Positions 1-9,050 of a stretch of 64,000 bases of DNA are shown here, piece after piece. The stretch is taken from assembly GCF_014466955.1 (NCBI RefSeq), contig NZ_AP023396.1, positions 2,542,001 through 2,606,000 on the forward strand. The letters run 5' to 3'. The stretch is from Nocardia wallacei (GTDB lineage Bacteria; Actinomycetota; Actinomycetes; Mycobacteriales; Mycobacteriaceae). Position 1 is the first letter of the stretch; each line of letters opens with the position of its first letter. The notes below the pieces were generated by a model, which did not search any database, was not told the origin of the DNA, and was given only the letters and a program-made list of their open reading frames with translations. The position numbers and the translations under genes are program-made.

Positions 1-1061
1 GGTGGGTGTCGATCTCGGTGGGCTGCAACAACACCTGCACCTTCTGCATCGTGCCCTCGCTGCGCGGCAAGGAGGTCGACCGTCGTCCGGGTGACGTGCT
101 CGCCGAGGTGCAGGCGCTGGTCGAGCAGGGTGTGCTGGAGGTGACGCTGCTGGGTCAGAACGTGAACTCCTACGGGATCAACTTCGCCGACCCCGACGAG
201 CACCGCGACCGTGGGGCGTTCGCGAAACTGCTGCGCGCCTGCGGGCACATCGAGGGGCTGGAGCGGGTGCGCTTCACCTCGCCGCATCCGGCGGAATTCA
301 CCGACGACGTCATCGAGGCGATGGCGCAGACGCCGAACGTGTGCCCGCAGTTGCACATGCCGTTGCAGTCGGGCTCCGATCGCGTGCTGAAGGCCATGCG
401 GCGGTCCTACCGCAAGGCGCGGTACCTCGGGATCATCGAGAAGGTGCGTGCCGCCATGCCGCACGCGGCCATCACCACCGACATCATCGTCGGCTTCCCG
501 GGCGAGACCGAGGAGGACTTCCAGCAGACCCTGGATGTGGTGCGGCAGGCGCGGTTCACCAGCGCCTTCACCTTCCAGTACTCGATCCGCCCCGGCACGC
601 CCGCCGCCACCATGGCCGACCAGGTGCCCAAGGCGGTGGTGCAGGAGCGCTACGACCGGCTCGTCGCGCTGCAGGAGCAGGTGTCGCTGGAGTCGAATCA
701 GGCGCTGATCGGTACCGAGGTCGAGTTGCTGGTCGCCGCGGGCGCGGGCAAGAAGAACGCCGCCACCGCACGGATGAGCGGGCGGGCTCGCGACGGGCGG
801 CTGGTGCACTTCCGGCCGCCCGCCGGCGACACCGGCCGCCCGGGTGACATCGTCACAGTCGACATCACCGGTGCGGCCCCGCATCATCTGATCGCCGACG
901 GCGTACTCCACAGCCATCGCCGCACCCGCGCCGGTGACGCTCACGAACGCGGCATCCTGCCCAAGACCGCGCCCATCGGCGTCGGCCTGGGCATTCCGCG
1001 CATCGGCGCGCCCGAACCGGTGGCCGCGAGCGCGGGCTGCGACGCGGGCTGCGGGGTCTGA
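1..1061 (+). CDS. miaB: tRNA-2-methylthio-N6-dimethylallyladenosine synthase MiaB, 5' truncated by window
   Basis: Radical-SAM methylthiotransferase that adds the 2-methylthio group to i6A37 of tRNAs reading UNN codons, following MiaA. The reading frame is open to the window edge (first whole codon at base 3), so the N-terminal UPF0004 domain lies outside. Bases 24-47 encode the CNNTCTFC cluster-binding motif (CxxxCxxC) of the radical-SAM domain. A C-terminal TRAM RNA-binding domain lies around bases 690-900, followed by a roughly 55-residue Ala/Gly/His tail of the kind seen in mycobacterial MiaB. The stop is 3 bases before the next gene, so the two are probably co-transcribed. miaA lies 4 kb downstream. 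Confidence 0.96.
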   Translation, partial: WVSISVGCNNTCTFCIVPSLRGKEVDRRPGDVLAEVQALVEQGVLEVTLLGQNVNSYGINFADPDEHRDRGAFAKLLRACGHIEGLERVRFTSPHPAEFTDDVIEAMAQTPNVCPQLHMPLQSGSDRVLKAMRRSYRKARYLGIIEKVRAAMPHAAITTDIIVGFPGETEEDFQQTLDVVRQARFTSAFTFQYSIRPGTPAATMADQVPKAVVQERYDRLVALQEQVSLESNQALIGTEVELLVAAGAGKKNAATARMSGRARDGRLVHFRPPAGDTGRPGDIVTVDITGAAPHHLIADGVLHSHRRTRAGDAHERGILPKTAPIGVGLGIPRIGAPEPVAASAGCDAGCGV

Positions 1062-1064
1062 GCA

Positions 1065-1850
1065 ATGGCCGATCGCGGCGAGGACGAGGCGAAGGACGAC
1101 GCGGACGCCAACGACGGAGATCGTGCCCGGTCTACCGGCGATGCCCGGCCGGACGGGGATACGACGGCCGGTAGTATCTCGTCGGATGCCGATTCCGGAG
1201 CCGCGGGCGACGCGGCGGAGCGGCGAACCTCCGAGCCGAACGAGGAGCAGATGAATCCGGCCGAGTCCCAGGTGTTCGAGGAATTCCGCGACGATCTGGA
1301 AGCGGTGGAACGCAAGATCGCGGGGGAGATCGACCCGGGGGCGCGCGCCATGGTGGTGGCGGTGGCGGTCTTCGTGCTGCTGCTGTCACTGGTGCTGCCG
1401 CACGCGGGCAGCGCGCGCGGGCTCGACGTGATCCTCTACGACGCCACCGCCGAGACCGAGCACATCGGCCTGCCGTCGCGGGTGTTCGAGTGGTTCGTGG
1501 TGGTCTTCGGGATCTGCTTCTCGTCGCTGGCGCTGGTGACCCGCCGGTGGGTGCTGGCCTGGATCGCGGTGGCCGGGTCGGCCGTCGGCAGCGTGTTCGG
1601 CGTGCTGTCGATCTGGCATCGGCAGACCCCGGGACTGGGCAACTACGAGGGCGCCGGGCCGGGCATCGGCCTCATCCTGGCCCTCCTCGCGATCGTCGTG
1701 CTGACCTTCCACTGGGTGAAGGTGGTGTGGAGCCGCACCGCCCTGCACCTGGAAGCCGAGGAGAAGCGCCGCCAGGCCGCCGCCGCGCGGGAGAAGCAGG
1801 AACGCACGTGGTTGCTCGGCGACCAGGAAGACCGCAAGAACGACGAATAG
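1065..1850 (+). CDS. Conserved membrane protein (Rv2732c-like)
   Basis: 261 residues. Residues 1-90 are acidic, polar and probably disordered. Four hydrophobic segments follow (about 95-113, 142-159, 162-184, 199-221), and a charged Glu/Lys/Arg tail ends the protein, predicting an integral membrane protein with both termini in the cytoplasm. It starts 3 bases after miaB, matching the M. tuberculosis order Rv2733c-Rv2732c as I remember it. No catalytic motif is visible and the function is unknown. The tight spacing suggests co-expression with miaB rather than a shared biochemical role. Confidence 0.85.
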   Translation: MADRGEDEAKDDADANDGDRARSTGDARPDGDTTAGSISSDADSGAAGDAAERRTSEPNEEQMNPAESQVFEEFRDDLEAVERKIAGEIDPGARAMVVAVAVFVLLLSLVLPHAGSARGLDVILYDATAETEHIGLPSRVFEWFVVVFGICFSSLALVTRRWVLAWIAVAGSAVGSVFGVLSIWHRQTPGLGNYEGAGPGIGLILALLAIVVLTFHWVKVVWSRTALHLEAEEKRRQAAAAREKQERTWLLGDQEDRKNDE

Positions 1851-1865
1851 CCCACGCGGCCTTCC

Positions 1866-2273
1866 TCACGGCATGCGGCGCAGCGCGACCACCGGGATCG
1901 TGCGACCGGCCTGCTTCTCGTGGTCGGCGAAGAATGGGTAGCGCCGGGTGATGTCGGCCCAGACTCGGTCGTAGTCCTCGTCCCGCAGCGGTTGCGCTGT
2001 GGCCGAATAGGTTTCGTCGCCGAGTTCCACCGTGACGGCCGGGTCGGCGGACAGGTTCAGGTACCACTCCGGGTGGCGGGGCGCGCCCTGGTTGGAGGCG
2101 ATCACCAGTACCCGGTCGCCGTCGCGGTGGAACATCATCGGCGTCGTGTGTGGCGCGCCCGAGCGGCGGCCGGTCGTGGTGAGCAGCAGCAACCGGTCCC
2201 GGCGCATGCCCTCGATCTCGGCGCCCGCGCGGTACTGCGCGATCACCCGCTTGTTGATCTCCCGCACATCCAT
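1866..2273 (-). CDS. Deazaflavin (F420)-dependent nitroreductase-family protein
   Basis: 135 residues of the Ddn/DUF385 split-barrel family. Visible hallmarks are the TTGRRSGAPHTTPM stretch (cofactor phosphate contact), the ASNQGAPRHPEWYLNL motif and a VELGDETYSA strand. Members bind coenzyme F420 and reduce quinones, nitro compounds or fatty-acid-related substrates; the substrate here cannot be read from sequence. The start ATG is 13 bases downstream of the DUF349 gene's stop, so the two form a probable operon. The gene is convergent with the membrane-protein gene, with only 15 bases between the stops. Confidence 0.85.
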   Translation of the reverse strand: MDVREINKRVIAQYRAGAEIEGMRRDRLLLLTTTGRRSGAPHTTPMMFHRDGDRVLVIASNQGAPRHPEWYLNLSADPAVTVELGDETYSATAQPLRDEDYDRVWADITRRYPFFADHEKQAGRTIPVVALRRMP

Positions 2274-2286
2274 CCGGTCGGCCTCC

Positions 2287-3759
2287 TCAGCGCTGGCTGA
2301 CCGCCCCCTCAGCGGCCTCCGCCCATTCTCGCCACTGCTTGGCTTGTTCGAGGGCCTTCTCCTCGTCGCGCGCGCGGCCGGCGGCACGCGCCTTGGCGGC
2401 CTGCTCCTCGAACTGCGCCACCCGCTCGCGGAACTGCGCGGCCCGGGCCACCGCCTCCGGATCGGTGCGTCGCCACTGCTGGTCGACCGCGTCGCGCACC
2501 CGCCGCTCGATTCCGCGCAGCTTGCCCTCCAGGTCCTGCATGCGCTCGCGCGGGACCTTGCCGATCGCGTCCCACTTCTCCTGCAGTTCGCGCAGGGCCG
2601 CGCGGGCGTTGTCGAGGGCCGCGGATCCGGCGTCCAGGTCGGCGGGGATCCGTTCCTCATAGGTGCGCAGCAGTTCTTCCTTGGCGGCCGCGTTCTCCTC
2701 GAATTCCGCGTCGCGCTCGGAGGCCGCGGCGTTGCGGGCGGCGAAGAACACGTCCTGCGCGCTCTTGAACCGGCGCCACAGCTGCTCGTCGGCCTCGCGC
2801 GGGGCGCGGCCCGCCGATTTCCATTCGGTCAGCAGCTCGCGGAAGACCGCGGCGGTACCGGCCCAGTCGGTCGAGCCGGACAGCTCCTCGGCCCGCCCGC
2901 ACAGCTCCTCCTTGCGTGCCTTGGCCGCCGCCCGTTCCCGGTCCAGTTCGGCGAAGTGCGCGCCGCGCCGGCGATTGAACGCCTCGCGGGCCTTGGAGAA
3001 CCGCCGCCACAGCGCGTCGTCGACCTTGCGGTCCACGCCGCGGATGGTCTTCCACTCGTCGAGGATCTCGCGCAGCCGGTCACCCGCGGCCTTCCACTGG
3101 GTGGAGTCGGTGGCGATCTGCTCGGCCTCCGCGCACAGCGCCTCCTTGCGCTCGGTCTGCTCGTGGCGGGTGCGCTCCTTCTCCTCCTTGGCGTGGGCGG
3201 CCGCCTCGTCGGAGTGCTCGATGATCGCCTGCAGGCGGCGGGCCAGACCGTCGATATCACCGATGACCGCCGCGGTCGGCAACGTTTCGGCAAGCGCGAG
3301 GGCGGCCGTCTTGGTCTTGCGGGCGTCGGTACCGGCCGCCAGCCGCGCCTCCAGTAGCGCCACCTCGGTGGCGAGGTCGTCGAACCGGCGGCCGAAGTGG
3401 GCCAGGCCCTCGGCCGCGTCGCCGGCCTGCCAGGAGCCCACGACGCGTTCGCCGTCGGCGGTGCGCACCCAGGCGGTGCCGTCCTCGTCGACCCGGCCCC
3501 ACCTGCTGGGATCGCTGACGGTCGGCACCACGACGGGATGCGGATGCTCCTGCGCGGGGCCCGGGGCGGGTTTGATCGCATGCGGCTTGGGGGACTCCGG
3601 TTTCCGCGATCCCGGCTTCGGCACGCCCGGCCGGCGGGGGGTGGCGCCGGGCTTGGCCGCGTCGGCGGGCGTGGGCCGTTTCGCGACGGAGTCGCTGGAC
3701 CGCTGCGCCGTGCCCGCGTCCGGATGGGTAGCCTTCTCGGTTCCGCTGTTCTCGGTCAT
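2287..3759 (-). CDS. DUF349 domain protein
   Basis: 490 residues (Rv2731-like). The first roughly 90 residues are rich in Pro, Ala and Lys and look disordered. The rest is almost entirely helical, with repeated DUF349 units marked by W-K-x-(A/I)-G and LWRRFxxA motifs (for example [16 protein letters not shown] and [16 protein letters not shown]) and strong coiled-coil character. The molecular role of DUF349 proteins in actinobacteria is not established. The ATG is preceded by a GAGGAG Shine-Dalgarno. A long perfect stem-loop (3786-3830) lies 26 bases upstream of the start in what would be the 5' leader. Probably co-transcribed with the downstream deazaflavin protein. Confidence 0.88.
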   Translation of the reverse strand: MTENSGTEKATHPDAGTAQRSSDSVAKRPTPADAAKPGATPRRPGVPKPGSRKPESPKPHAIKPAPGPAQEHPHPVVVPTVSDPSRWGRVDEDGTAWVRTADGERVVGSWQAGDAAEGLAHFGRRFDDLATEVALLEARLAAGTDARKTKTAALALAETLPTAAVIGDIDGLARRLQAIIEHSDEAAAHAKEEKERTRHEQTERKEALCAEAEQIATDSTQWKAAGDRLREILDEWKTIRGVDRKVDDALWRRFSKAREAFNRRRGAHFAELDRERAAAKARKEELCGRAEELSGSTDWAGTAAVFRELLTEWKSAGRAPREADEQLWRRFKSAQDVFFAARNAAASERDAEFEENAAAKEELLRTYEERIPADLDAGSAALDNARAALRELQEKWDAIGKVPRERMQDLEGKLRGIERRVRDAVDQQWRRTDPEAVARAAQFRERVAQFEEQAAKARAAGRARDEEKALEQAKQWREWAEAAEGAVSQR

Positions 3760-3785
3760 CGCTCCTCGTCCCTGCCGCGCGTCAC

Positions 3786-3830
3786 GGCTGCCTGGTTACG
3801 CCCTAGCTCATCCCATTCAACCAGGCAGCC
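3786..3830 (-). promoter_or_regulatory. Perfect 12-bp inverted repeat in the DUF349 gene leader
   Basis: Arms GGCTGCCTGGTT (3786-3797) and AACCAGGCAGCC (3819-3830) pair perfectly around a 21-nt loop, just upstream of the start of the DUF349 gene on the reverse strand. No U-tract follows, so a plain terminator is not the obvious reading. It could be a leader RNA structure or a wide operator. Confidence 0.5.
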
Positions 3831-4382
3831 GGAGGATTCGCCGTGTCTTGTCGGCGGTGGCGCGACTCGAACGGTTGCCGTGCGCCCCGACCCGCGTTAC
3901 GGTGTGTGGCTTCGCCCGCCCGTCGGCCGCGCCCGGGCAACACCTTCGCCCCGCTCGGGGCACCTACCGCGCGGTCCGGCACATCTCCGTGACGACCGAT
4001 CACCCGGCATGCGGATTGTTCGCGGCCTCTCCGAAACCGGCCACGCGGCGTCCATGGGGATAGGCGGCGTCCGCCGGGATAGCCGACGACGCGTCAGGCC
4101 GGATGAGGCGGCGTCCGCGGGGGATGGCCGACGATGTACTCCGGTCGGGCGAAGTAGGGACGGTGTCGTGGAAGGACGGTGCCGCGGCGTGGCGGACGGG
4201 GTGGTGTCTGCTGGGGTGGGCGACGAGGTGCTCCTGTAGGGCGAGGCGGAGGGGCGGTGTCGTGGAAGGGCGGCGTGGCGGACGGGGCGGTGTCTGCCCG
4301 GGATGGGCGACGAGGTGCCCCGGTGGAGTGAGGGAGGGCGGTGTCGCGGCGTGGGGCCCGGGGCGGTCGCTACGGTGGACGC
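3831..4382. repeat. Gene-free region with degenerate tandem repeats
   Basis: No convincing gene lies between the divergent DUF349 and Rv2728c-like genes. Short related units occur at about 4045, 4062-4091 and 4106-4136, sharing GCGGCGTCC. From about 4109 to 4360 three longer imperfect units of roughly 80-90 bases follow (about 4109-4198, 4199-4279, 4280-4360). Landmarks repeating in order are a GGGATGGCCGACGA-like block, then GGTGTCGTGGAAGG, then GGCGTGGCGGAC. Length differences between units are not multiples of three and there is no Shine-Dalgarno-led start, so I do not read it as coding. Confidence 0.55.
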
Positions 4383-5144
4383 GTGTTTCGCGTCGCGGTG
4401 TTGATTCCCTCGCCTCCTGTGCTGGTTCCCGAATTGTGCGGGGGACGGCCGGTGGGCGATGCCGGGCACGTGGCCGCGCAGGTGCCGCGGTTGCGGGCGG
4501 AGGTGCTGGCGGCGGGGCGCGCGCTGGCGGAGTTCGCGCGGCGCTGGACCGTGGTGGGAACGGGCGCGGCGGACGCGGTCGTCGAACCCGACGCCGCCGG
4601 GACCTTCGTCGGATTCGGCGCGGACGTGCGGGTCGGGTTGTCGGAGGCGGCGCTGTCGGGCGCGGCCGACCCGGAGCTGCCGCTGCCCGCACTGATCGGG
4701 GGCTGGCTGCGCGGGGAGGTGGCGCGCGACGCGGTGGCCGAGGCGCGGATCGTGGACGCGCGCGCCGATCCGCGGTACTGCGCCGAGGCCGGTGCGAAAC
4801 TGCGCCGTGAACTGGACGCGAGCCCGGAGGACCGCGGGGTGCTGGTGGTCGCCGACGGCGCGGCCACATTGTCGACGCGGGCGCCCGGCTACCTGGACCC
4901 GCGCGCCGAGGGTGTGCAGGAGCGCATCGACCGCGCCTTGGCGGCGGGGGATCGGTCCGCGTTGGCCGCCCTGGACGATCGCCTGTGCGCGGAACTCGAC
5001 GTGTCCGGGCGCGCGGCATTCCAGGTCCTGGCCGGGCTGTTCGATGTGGACGACACCGCGCCCTGTGTCGAAAGTCGTTACCGCGCGGCACCTTTCGGCG
5101 TGGGATACCAGGTGTCTGTATGGCGGCCGGGACCCCGGTCGTGA
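4383..5144 (+). CDS. Class III extradiol dioxygenase-like protein (Rv2728c-like)
   Basis: 253 residues. The N-terminus ([16 protein letters not shown]) and overall pattern resemble the LigB-like class III extradiol ring-cleavage fold seen in Rv2728c and its relatives, which are annotated only by fold. The [21 protein letters not shown] segment is typical of the group. I cannot identify a full metal-binding triad, so dioxygenase activity is unproven. The GTG at 4383 is chosen because the conserved N-terminus begins there. The 3' end overlaps miaA by 25 bases, which implies translational coupling with tRNA modification. Confidence 0.75.
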   Translation: MFRVAVLIPSPPVLVPELCGGRPVGDAGHVAAQVPRLRAEVLAAGRALAEFARRWTVVGTGAADAVVEPDAAGTFVGFGADVRVGLSEAALSGAADPELPLPALIGGWLRGEVARDAVAEARIVDARADPRYCAEAGAKLRRELDASPEDRGVLVVADGAATLSTRAPGYLDPRAEGVQERIDRALAAGDRSALAALDDRLCAELDVSGRAAFQVLAGLFDVDDTAPCVESRYRAAPFGVGYQVSVWRPGPRS

Positions 5145-6094
5145 CCACCCCGATCGCCGTGGTCGGCCCCACCGCCACCGGCAAGTCCGAGCTGGCGCTG
5201 GACCTGGCACAGCGTCTGGACGGCGAGATCGTCAACATCGACGCCATGCAGCTCTACCGCGGCATGGACATCGGTACCGCGAAACTTCCGGTGGCCGGGC
5301 GCCGCGGCATCCCGCATCACCAGCTCGATGTCCTGGAGGTGACCGAAACCGCCACGGTCGCAACGTATCAGGCCGCCGCGGCCGCGGACGTGGAGGCGAT
5401 CCGGGCGCGCGGCCGGACTCCGGTGATCGTGGGCGGCTCGATGATGTACGTGCAGGCGTTGCTGGACCAGTGGGAATTTCCCGCGACCGACCCGCAGGTG
5501 CGCGCGAAATGGGAGGCACTGCTGGCCGACGGCGGCGTCGAGGCGGTGCACGCCGCGCTGCGCACCGCCGACCCGGCGGCGGCCGCGACCATCCTGCCCA
5601 CCGACGCCCGCCGCATGGTGCGGGCGCTGGAGGTGGTGGAGCTGACCGGGCGCCCGTTCGCCGCGTCCCAGCCGCGCATCGGCGAACCACGCTGGGGCAC
5701 AATCATTCTCGGCATCGACCGGGAGACCGCGGAACTCGACGCCCGCATCGCCGCCCGGACGGCGACGATGTTCGGCCTCGGCCTGGTCGACGAGGTACGC
5801 GGCCTCATCGAGCGCGGCCTACGGGAAGGCCGGACCGCGCGGCGCGCCCTGGGGTACGCGCAGGTGCTGGCCTATCTCGACGGTGAGTACGACCTCGAAC
5901 AGGCCCGGGAGCGAACCCATTTCGGCACCCGCCGCTACGTCCGCCGCCAGCGCTCCTGGTTTCGCCGCGACCCCCGGGTCCACTGGCTGGACGGCGCCGA
6001 CCCGGGCCTGACGACCACGGCACTGGCTCGCGTGCACGCCGAGACGCGCGGCTGCAGTACGGCGCCCGGCAGCCCTAATGGCAACCCCCGATAG
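5120..6094 (+). CDS. miaA: tRNA dimethylallyltransferase MiaA
   Basis: 324 residues. It transfers the dimethylallyl group from DMAPP to N6 of A37 in tRNAs reading codons that begin with U; MiaB, encoded 4 kb upstream, then thiolates the product. The P-loop GPTATGKS is at residues 16-23, followed by the family motif [17 protein letters not shown] and, near the C-terminus, [14 protein letters not shown], which binds tRNA. ATG 5120 has an AGGTG ribosome site 7 bases upstream and overlaps the previous gene by 25 bases. GTG 5141, which would give a 4-base overlap, is the alternative start. Confidence 0.96.
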   Translation: MAAGTPVVTTPIAVVGPTATGKSELALDLAQRLDGEIVNIDAMQLYRGMDIGTAKLPVAGRRGIPHHQLDVLEVTETATVATYQAAAAADVEAIRARGRTPVIVGGSMMYVQALLDQWEFPATDPQVRAKWEALLADGGVEAVHAALRTADPAAAATILPTDARRMVRALEVVELTGRPFAASQPRIGEPRWGTIILGIDRETAELDARIAARTATMFGLGLVDEVRGLIERGLREGRTARRALGYAQVLAYLDGEYDLEQARERTHFGTRRYVRRQRSWFRRDPRVHWLDGADPGLTTTALARVHAETRGCSTAPGSPNGNPR

Positions 6095-6253
6095 CCGCCG
6101 GCTCCCGATCCTCGGCAGCCGGGAACGCCCGGGGCGGGCCGCGCCCATGCCACCTCGCCGAGCACCGGTCACGGCGCGGTATCGTGCGCGGGATCGATCG
6201 CCCCGTTACGAAATGTTCCGGTGTTGCCGGACGTTGGCGTGAGGACCATGGAG

Positions 6254-7174
6254 ATGAGCGAGCAGACCGAATCGCGCGACGGCCGCACCGGCGTCGCGTT
6301 CGCGAAGGGGCACGGCACCCAGAACGATTTCGTCGTGCTACCCGACCCGGACGCCCGGCTGGACCTGCCGGCGCAGCGCGTGGCCGCCCTGTGCGATAGG
6401 CAGCGCGGTATCGGCGCCGACGGTGTGCTGCGGGTCGCGCGCGCCGGAGCGCTGGTCGCGAACGGCGTGCTGGCCGAACTGCCCGAGAACGTCACCGCCG
6501 ACGACTGGTTCATGGATTACCGCAACGCAGACGGCTCCATCGCCGAGATGTGCGGTAACGGCGTGCGGGTCTTCGCGCACTACGTGGTGTCGACCGGATT
6601 GGACGCCCGCACCGAGTTCGTCGTCGGCAGCCGCGCCGGTGCGCGCCCGGTCACCGTGCACGCGGCGGGCCCCGTGCACGGCGAGGTCACCGTCGCCATG
6701 GGCCCGGTGCGAGTGCTGGGCGAATCCACCGCCACGATCGGTGGCCACGCGCTGCGAGGGCTCGGCATCGACGTCGGCAACCCCCATCTGGCCTGCGTGG
6801 ACGCTGAGTCGACGGCCGACGGGCTGGCCAAGCTGGACCTGGGCGTGCCGCCCGGTTTCGACCCCGAACTGTTCCCGCACGGCGTGAACATCGAGATCCT
6901 CACCGCGCTGGACGCCGCGGGCGCGGTGGACATGCGGGTCTACGAGCGCGGAGTCGGCGAGACCCGCTCGTGCGGCACGGGGACCGTCGCGGCGGCGGCC
7001 GCCGCCCTGGCGCGCCAGGGCTTCGCGCTCGACAGCGATCGCGGCGAGGTGCGGGTGCGAGTGCCCGGCGGCGCCGTGGTCGTCACCTTCGACGGCGGTT
7101 CGGCGTGGCTGCGCGGTCCGTCGGAACTCGTCGCCTCCGGCCACCTGGCCGCGGACTGGTGGTACGGGGCCTGA
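6254..7174 (+). CDS. dapF: Diaminopimelate epimerase DapF
   Basis: 306 residues. It interconverts LL- and meso-diaminopimelate in lysine and peptidoglycan synthesis. Both catalytic cysteines are present: Cys100 in [13 protein letters not shown] and Cys240 in [13 protein letters not shown]. The sequence matches mycobacterial DapF along its length, including [11 protein letters not shown] and [14 protein letters not shown] 6254 is preferred over ATG 6248 because the GAGGA at 6241-6245 is then 8 bases away. A hairpin with GGCCCGCG/CGCGGGCC arms follows the stop. Confidence 0.96.
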   Translation: MSEQTESRDGRTGVAFAKGHGTQNDFVVLPDPDARLDLPAQRVAALCDRQRGIGADGVLRVARAGALVANGVLAELPENVTADDWFMDYRNADGSIAEMCGNGVRVFAHYVVSTGLDARTEFVVGSRAGARPVTVHAAGPVHGEVTVAMGPVRVLGESTATIGGHALRGLGIDVGNPHLACVDAESTADGLAKLDLGVPPGFDPELFPHGVNIEILTALDAAGAVDMRVYERGVGETRSCGTGTVAAAAAALARQGFALDSDRGEVRVRVPGGAVVVTFDGGSAWLRGPSELVASGHLAADWWYGA

Positions 7175-7180
7175 CCGATA

Positions 7181-7210
7181 GGCCCGCGGAATAACTCGGG
7201 TGCGCGGGCC
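7181..7210 (+). terminator. Hairpin between dapF and hflX
   Basis: Perfect 8-bp arms GGCCCGCG (7181-7188) and CGCGGGCC (7203-7210) with a 14-nt loop. It begins 7 bases after the dapF stop. No U-tract, as is common in high-G+C actinobacteria. Confidence 0.5.
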
Positions 7211-7237
7211 CGTTGAGTCGTGGGACCATGGAGGCGT

Positions 7238-8725
7238 ATGAGTAAACCAGAAACGTACGAGTTCACCCCGATCGAGGAGCTCGACGACACCGCAGCGGAC
7301 CGCGACGGCTGGACTTCCGATCCGACCGTCGGCGAACTGCAACTCGAGGACCGCAGCGCCTTGCGCCGCGTCGCCGGGCTGTCCACCGAACTCGCCGACA
7401 TCACCGAGGTCGAGTACCGGCAGCTGCGCTTGGAGCGCGTCGTGCTGGTCGGTGTCTGGACCGAGGGCACCGCGGCGCAGGCCGATGCCAGCATGAGCGA
7501 ACTCGCCGCACTCGCCGAGACCGCGGGTTCGGAGGTGCTGGAGGCGCTCATCCAGCGTCGCGACAAGCCCGACCCGGCAACCTACATCGGCTCCGGCAAG
7601 GCCGAGGAGCTGCGCGCCGTCGTGCTCGACACCGGCGCCGACACCGTGATCTGCGACGGTGAGCTGACCCCCGCGCAGCTGACCGCGCTGGAGAAGGTCG
7701 TCAAGGTCAAGGTCATCGACCGGACCGCGCTGATCCTGGACATCTTCGCCCAGCACGCCACCTCCCGCGAGGGCAAGGCGCAGGTGTCGCTGGCGCAGAT
7801 GGAATACATGCTGCCGCGGCTGCGCGGCTGGGGTGAGTCGATGTCCCGGCAGGCCGGTGGCCGCGCCGGTGGCGCCGGTGGCGGCGTGGGTACCCGCGGT
7901 CCCGGTGAGACCAAGATCGAAACCGATCGCCGTCGCATCCGCGAGCGCATGTCCAAGCTGCGCCGCGAGATCAAGGAGATGAAGACCGCCCGCGACACCA
8001 AGCGCGCGCGGCGAAGCTCCAGCGGGGTCCCGGCGGTCGCGATCGTCGGCTACACCAACGCCGGGAAATCCAGTCTGATGAACGCGCTCACCGGCGCGGG
8101 CATCCTGGTCCAGGACGCGCTGTTCGCCACCCTCGATCCGACCACGCGCCGCGCCGCCCTCGAGGACGGCCGCGAAGTGGTGTTCACCGACACCGTCGGT
8201 TTCGTCCGGCACCTGCCCACCCAGCTGGTGGAGGCGTTCCGCTCGACGCTGGAAGAGGTGACGGGCGCCGATCTGCTGCTGCATGTGGTCGACGGTTCCG
8301 ATCCGCTGCCGGCCGGTCAGATCAAGGCCGTGCGCGAGGTGATCACCGAGGTGCTGCGGGAGTCGAACGCGACCAGCCCGCCGGAACTGTTGGTGGTCAA
8401 CAAGATCGACGCCTTGACGCCGGGCGAACTGGCGCAACTGCGGGCCCAGCTGCCCCAGGCCGTGTTCGTGTCGGCACGCACCGGCGCGGGGCTCACGGAC
8501 CTGCGCGACCGGCTGGCCGAGGTGCTCGGCGCGCTGGACGTGGAGGTGAGCGTGCTGTTGCCGTACACCCGCGGCGACCTGCTCGCCCGCATCCATGCCG
8601 ACGGCCGGCTGCTCGACTCCCAGCACGAGGAGGGCGGCACCCGCATCCGAGCCCGCGTCCCCGCCTCCTTGGCGGCGGTGCTGTCGGAATACGCCCACGC
8701 GGGAACGGCGCACCTGCCGGGCTGA
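7238..8725 (+). CDS. hflX: GTPase HflX
   Basis: 495 residues. Ribosome-associated GTPase linked to ribosome splitting or rescue under stress. The N-terminal HflX domain carries the Gly-rich signature ending GPGETKIETDRRRIRERM. The G domain has GYTNAGKS (about residues 271-278, G1), DTVGFVRHLP (G3), NKID (G4) and SARTGAG (G5). ATG 7238 follows a GGAGG. Order dapF-hflX-acyl-CoA dehydrogenase matches mycobacteria, except for the acyltransferase gene between them here. Confidence 0.95.
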   Translation: MSKPETYEFTPIEELDDTAADRDGWTSDPTVGELQLEDRSALRRVAGLSTELADITEVEYRQLRLERVVLVGVWTEGTAAQADASMSELAALAETAGSEVLEALIQRRDKPDPATYIGSGKAEELRAVVLDTGADTVICDGELTPAQLTALEKVVKVKVIDRTALILDIFAQHATSREGKAQVSLAQMEYMLPRLRGWGESMSRQAGGRAGGAGGGVGTRGPGETKIETDRRRIRERMSKLRREIKEMKTARDTKRARRSSSGVPAVAIVGYTNAGKSSLMNALTGAGILVQDALFATLDPTTRRAALEDGREVVFTDTVGFVRHLPTQLVEAFRSTLEEVTGADLLLHVVDGSDPLPAGQIKAVREVITEVLRESNATSPPELLVVNKIDALTPGELAQLRAQLPQAVFVSARTGAGLTDLRDRLAEVLGALDVEVSVLLPYTRGDLLARIHADGRLLDSQHEEGGTRIRARVPASLAAVLSEYAHAGTAHLPG

Positions 8726-9000
8726 GCGGCCGTGCCCCTCGCCCCTGGTGGGCCGGCCCTCCTGGGTTATCGCAACCGCAAGCTGGCCGTCACCAGCGCG
8801 GTACCCGGTCGGCCGCCGTCCCGAGGTTTCGCGCCCGTCCGGTCGCGGTGCCAGGCCGCGCGCCTGTCTGATTGCGGTGCCGGGTTTCGCGCAGTCCCGA
8901 TCCGCGTGCTGGGGCTTGCATTGTCCGGTTGCAGTTCGGGACATCCGCACCCGCCTGGCCAGCCGTCTTCGCCCGGCTGCCCCGTGCCCGAGGGGCACGC
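8726..9000. other. Gene-free stretch between hflX and the acyltransferase gene
   Basis: Frames here stay open only because the DNA is G+C rich. No Shine-Dalgarno-led start or recognisable protein was seen. Together with the operator-like repeat at 9001-9032 it forms a 325-base intergenic region. Confidence 0.4.
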
Positions 9001-9032
9001 TCGTTTTCGTTACGATTCATAATCGAGAACGA
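9001..9032 (+). promoter_or_regulatory. Imperfect inverted repeat upstream of the acyltransferase gene
   Basis: TCGTTTTCG (9001-9009) and CGAGAACGA (9024-9032) are inverted with one mismatch around an A+T-richer centre that stands out from the flanking DNA. It lies just before the AGGGAGGG ribosome site of the gene starting at 9051, a position suiting an operator. Confidence 0.35.
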
Positions 9033-9050
9033 GTGACAGGGAGGGTTCTC

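Noticed and set aside
3897..5247. Reverse-strand frames of more than 400 codons covering the repeat region and the Rv2728c-like gene
   Set aside because: They are low-complexity Arg/Pro/Ala shadows of the forward gene and repeats.
6338..8998. 886-codon reverse frame opposite dapF and hflX
   Set aside because: Antisense to two well-supported core genes; Arg/Gly/His-rich shadow composition with no domain.
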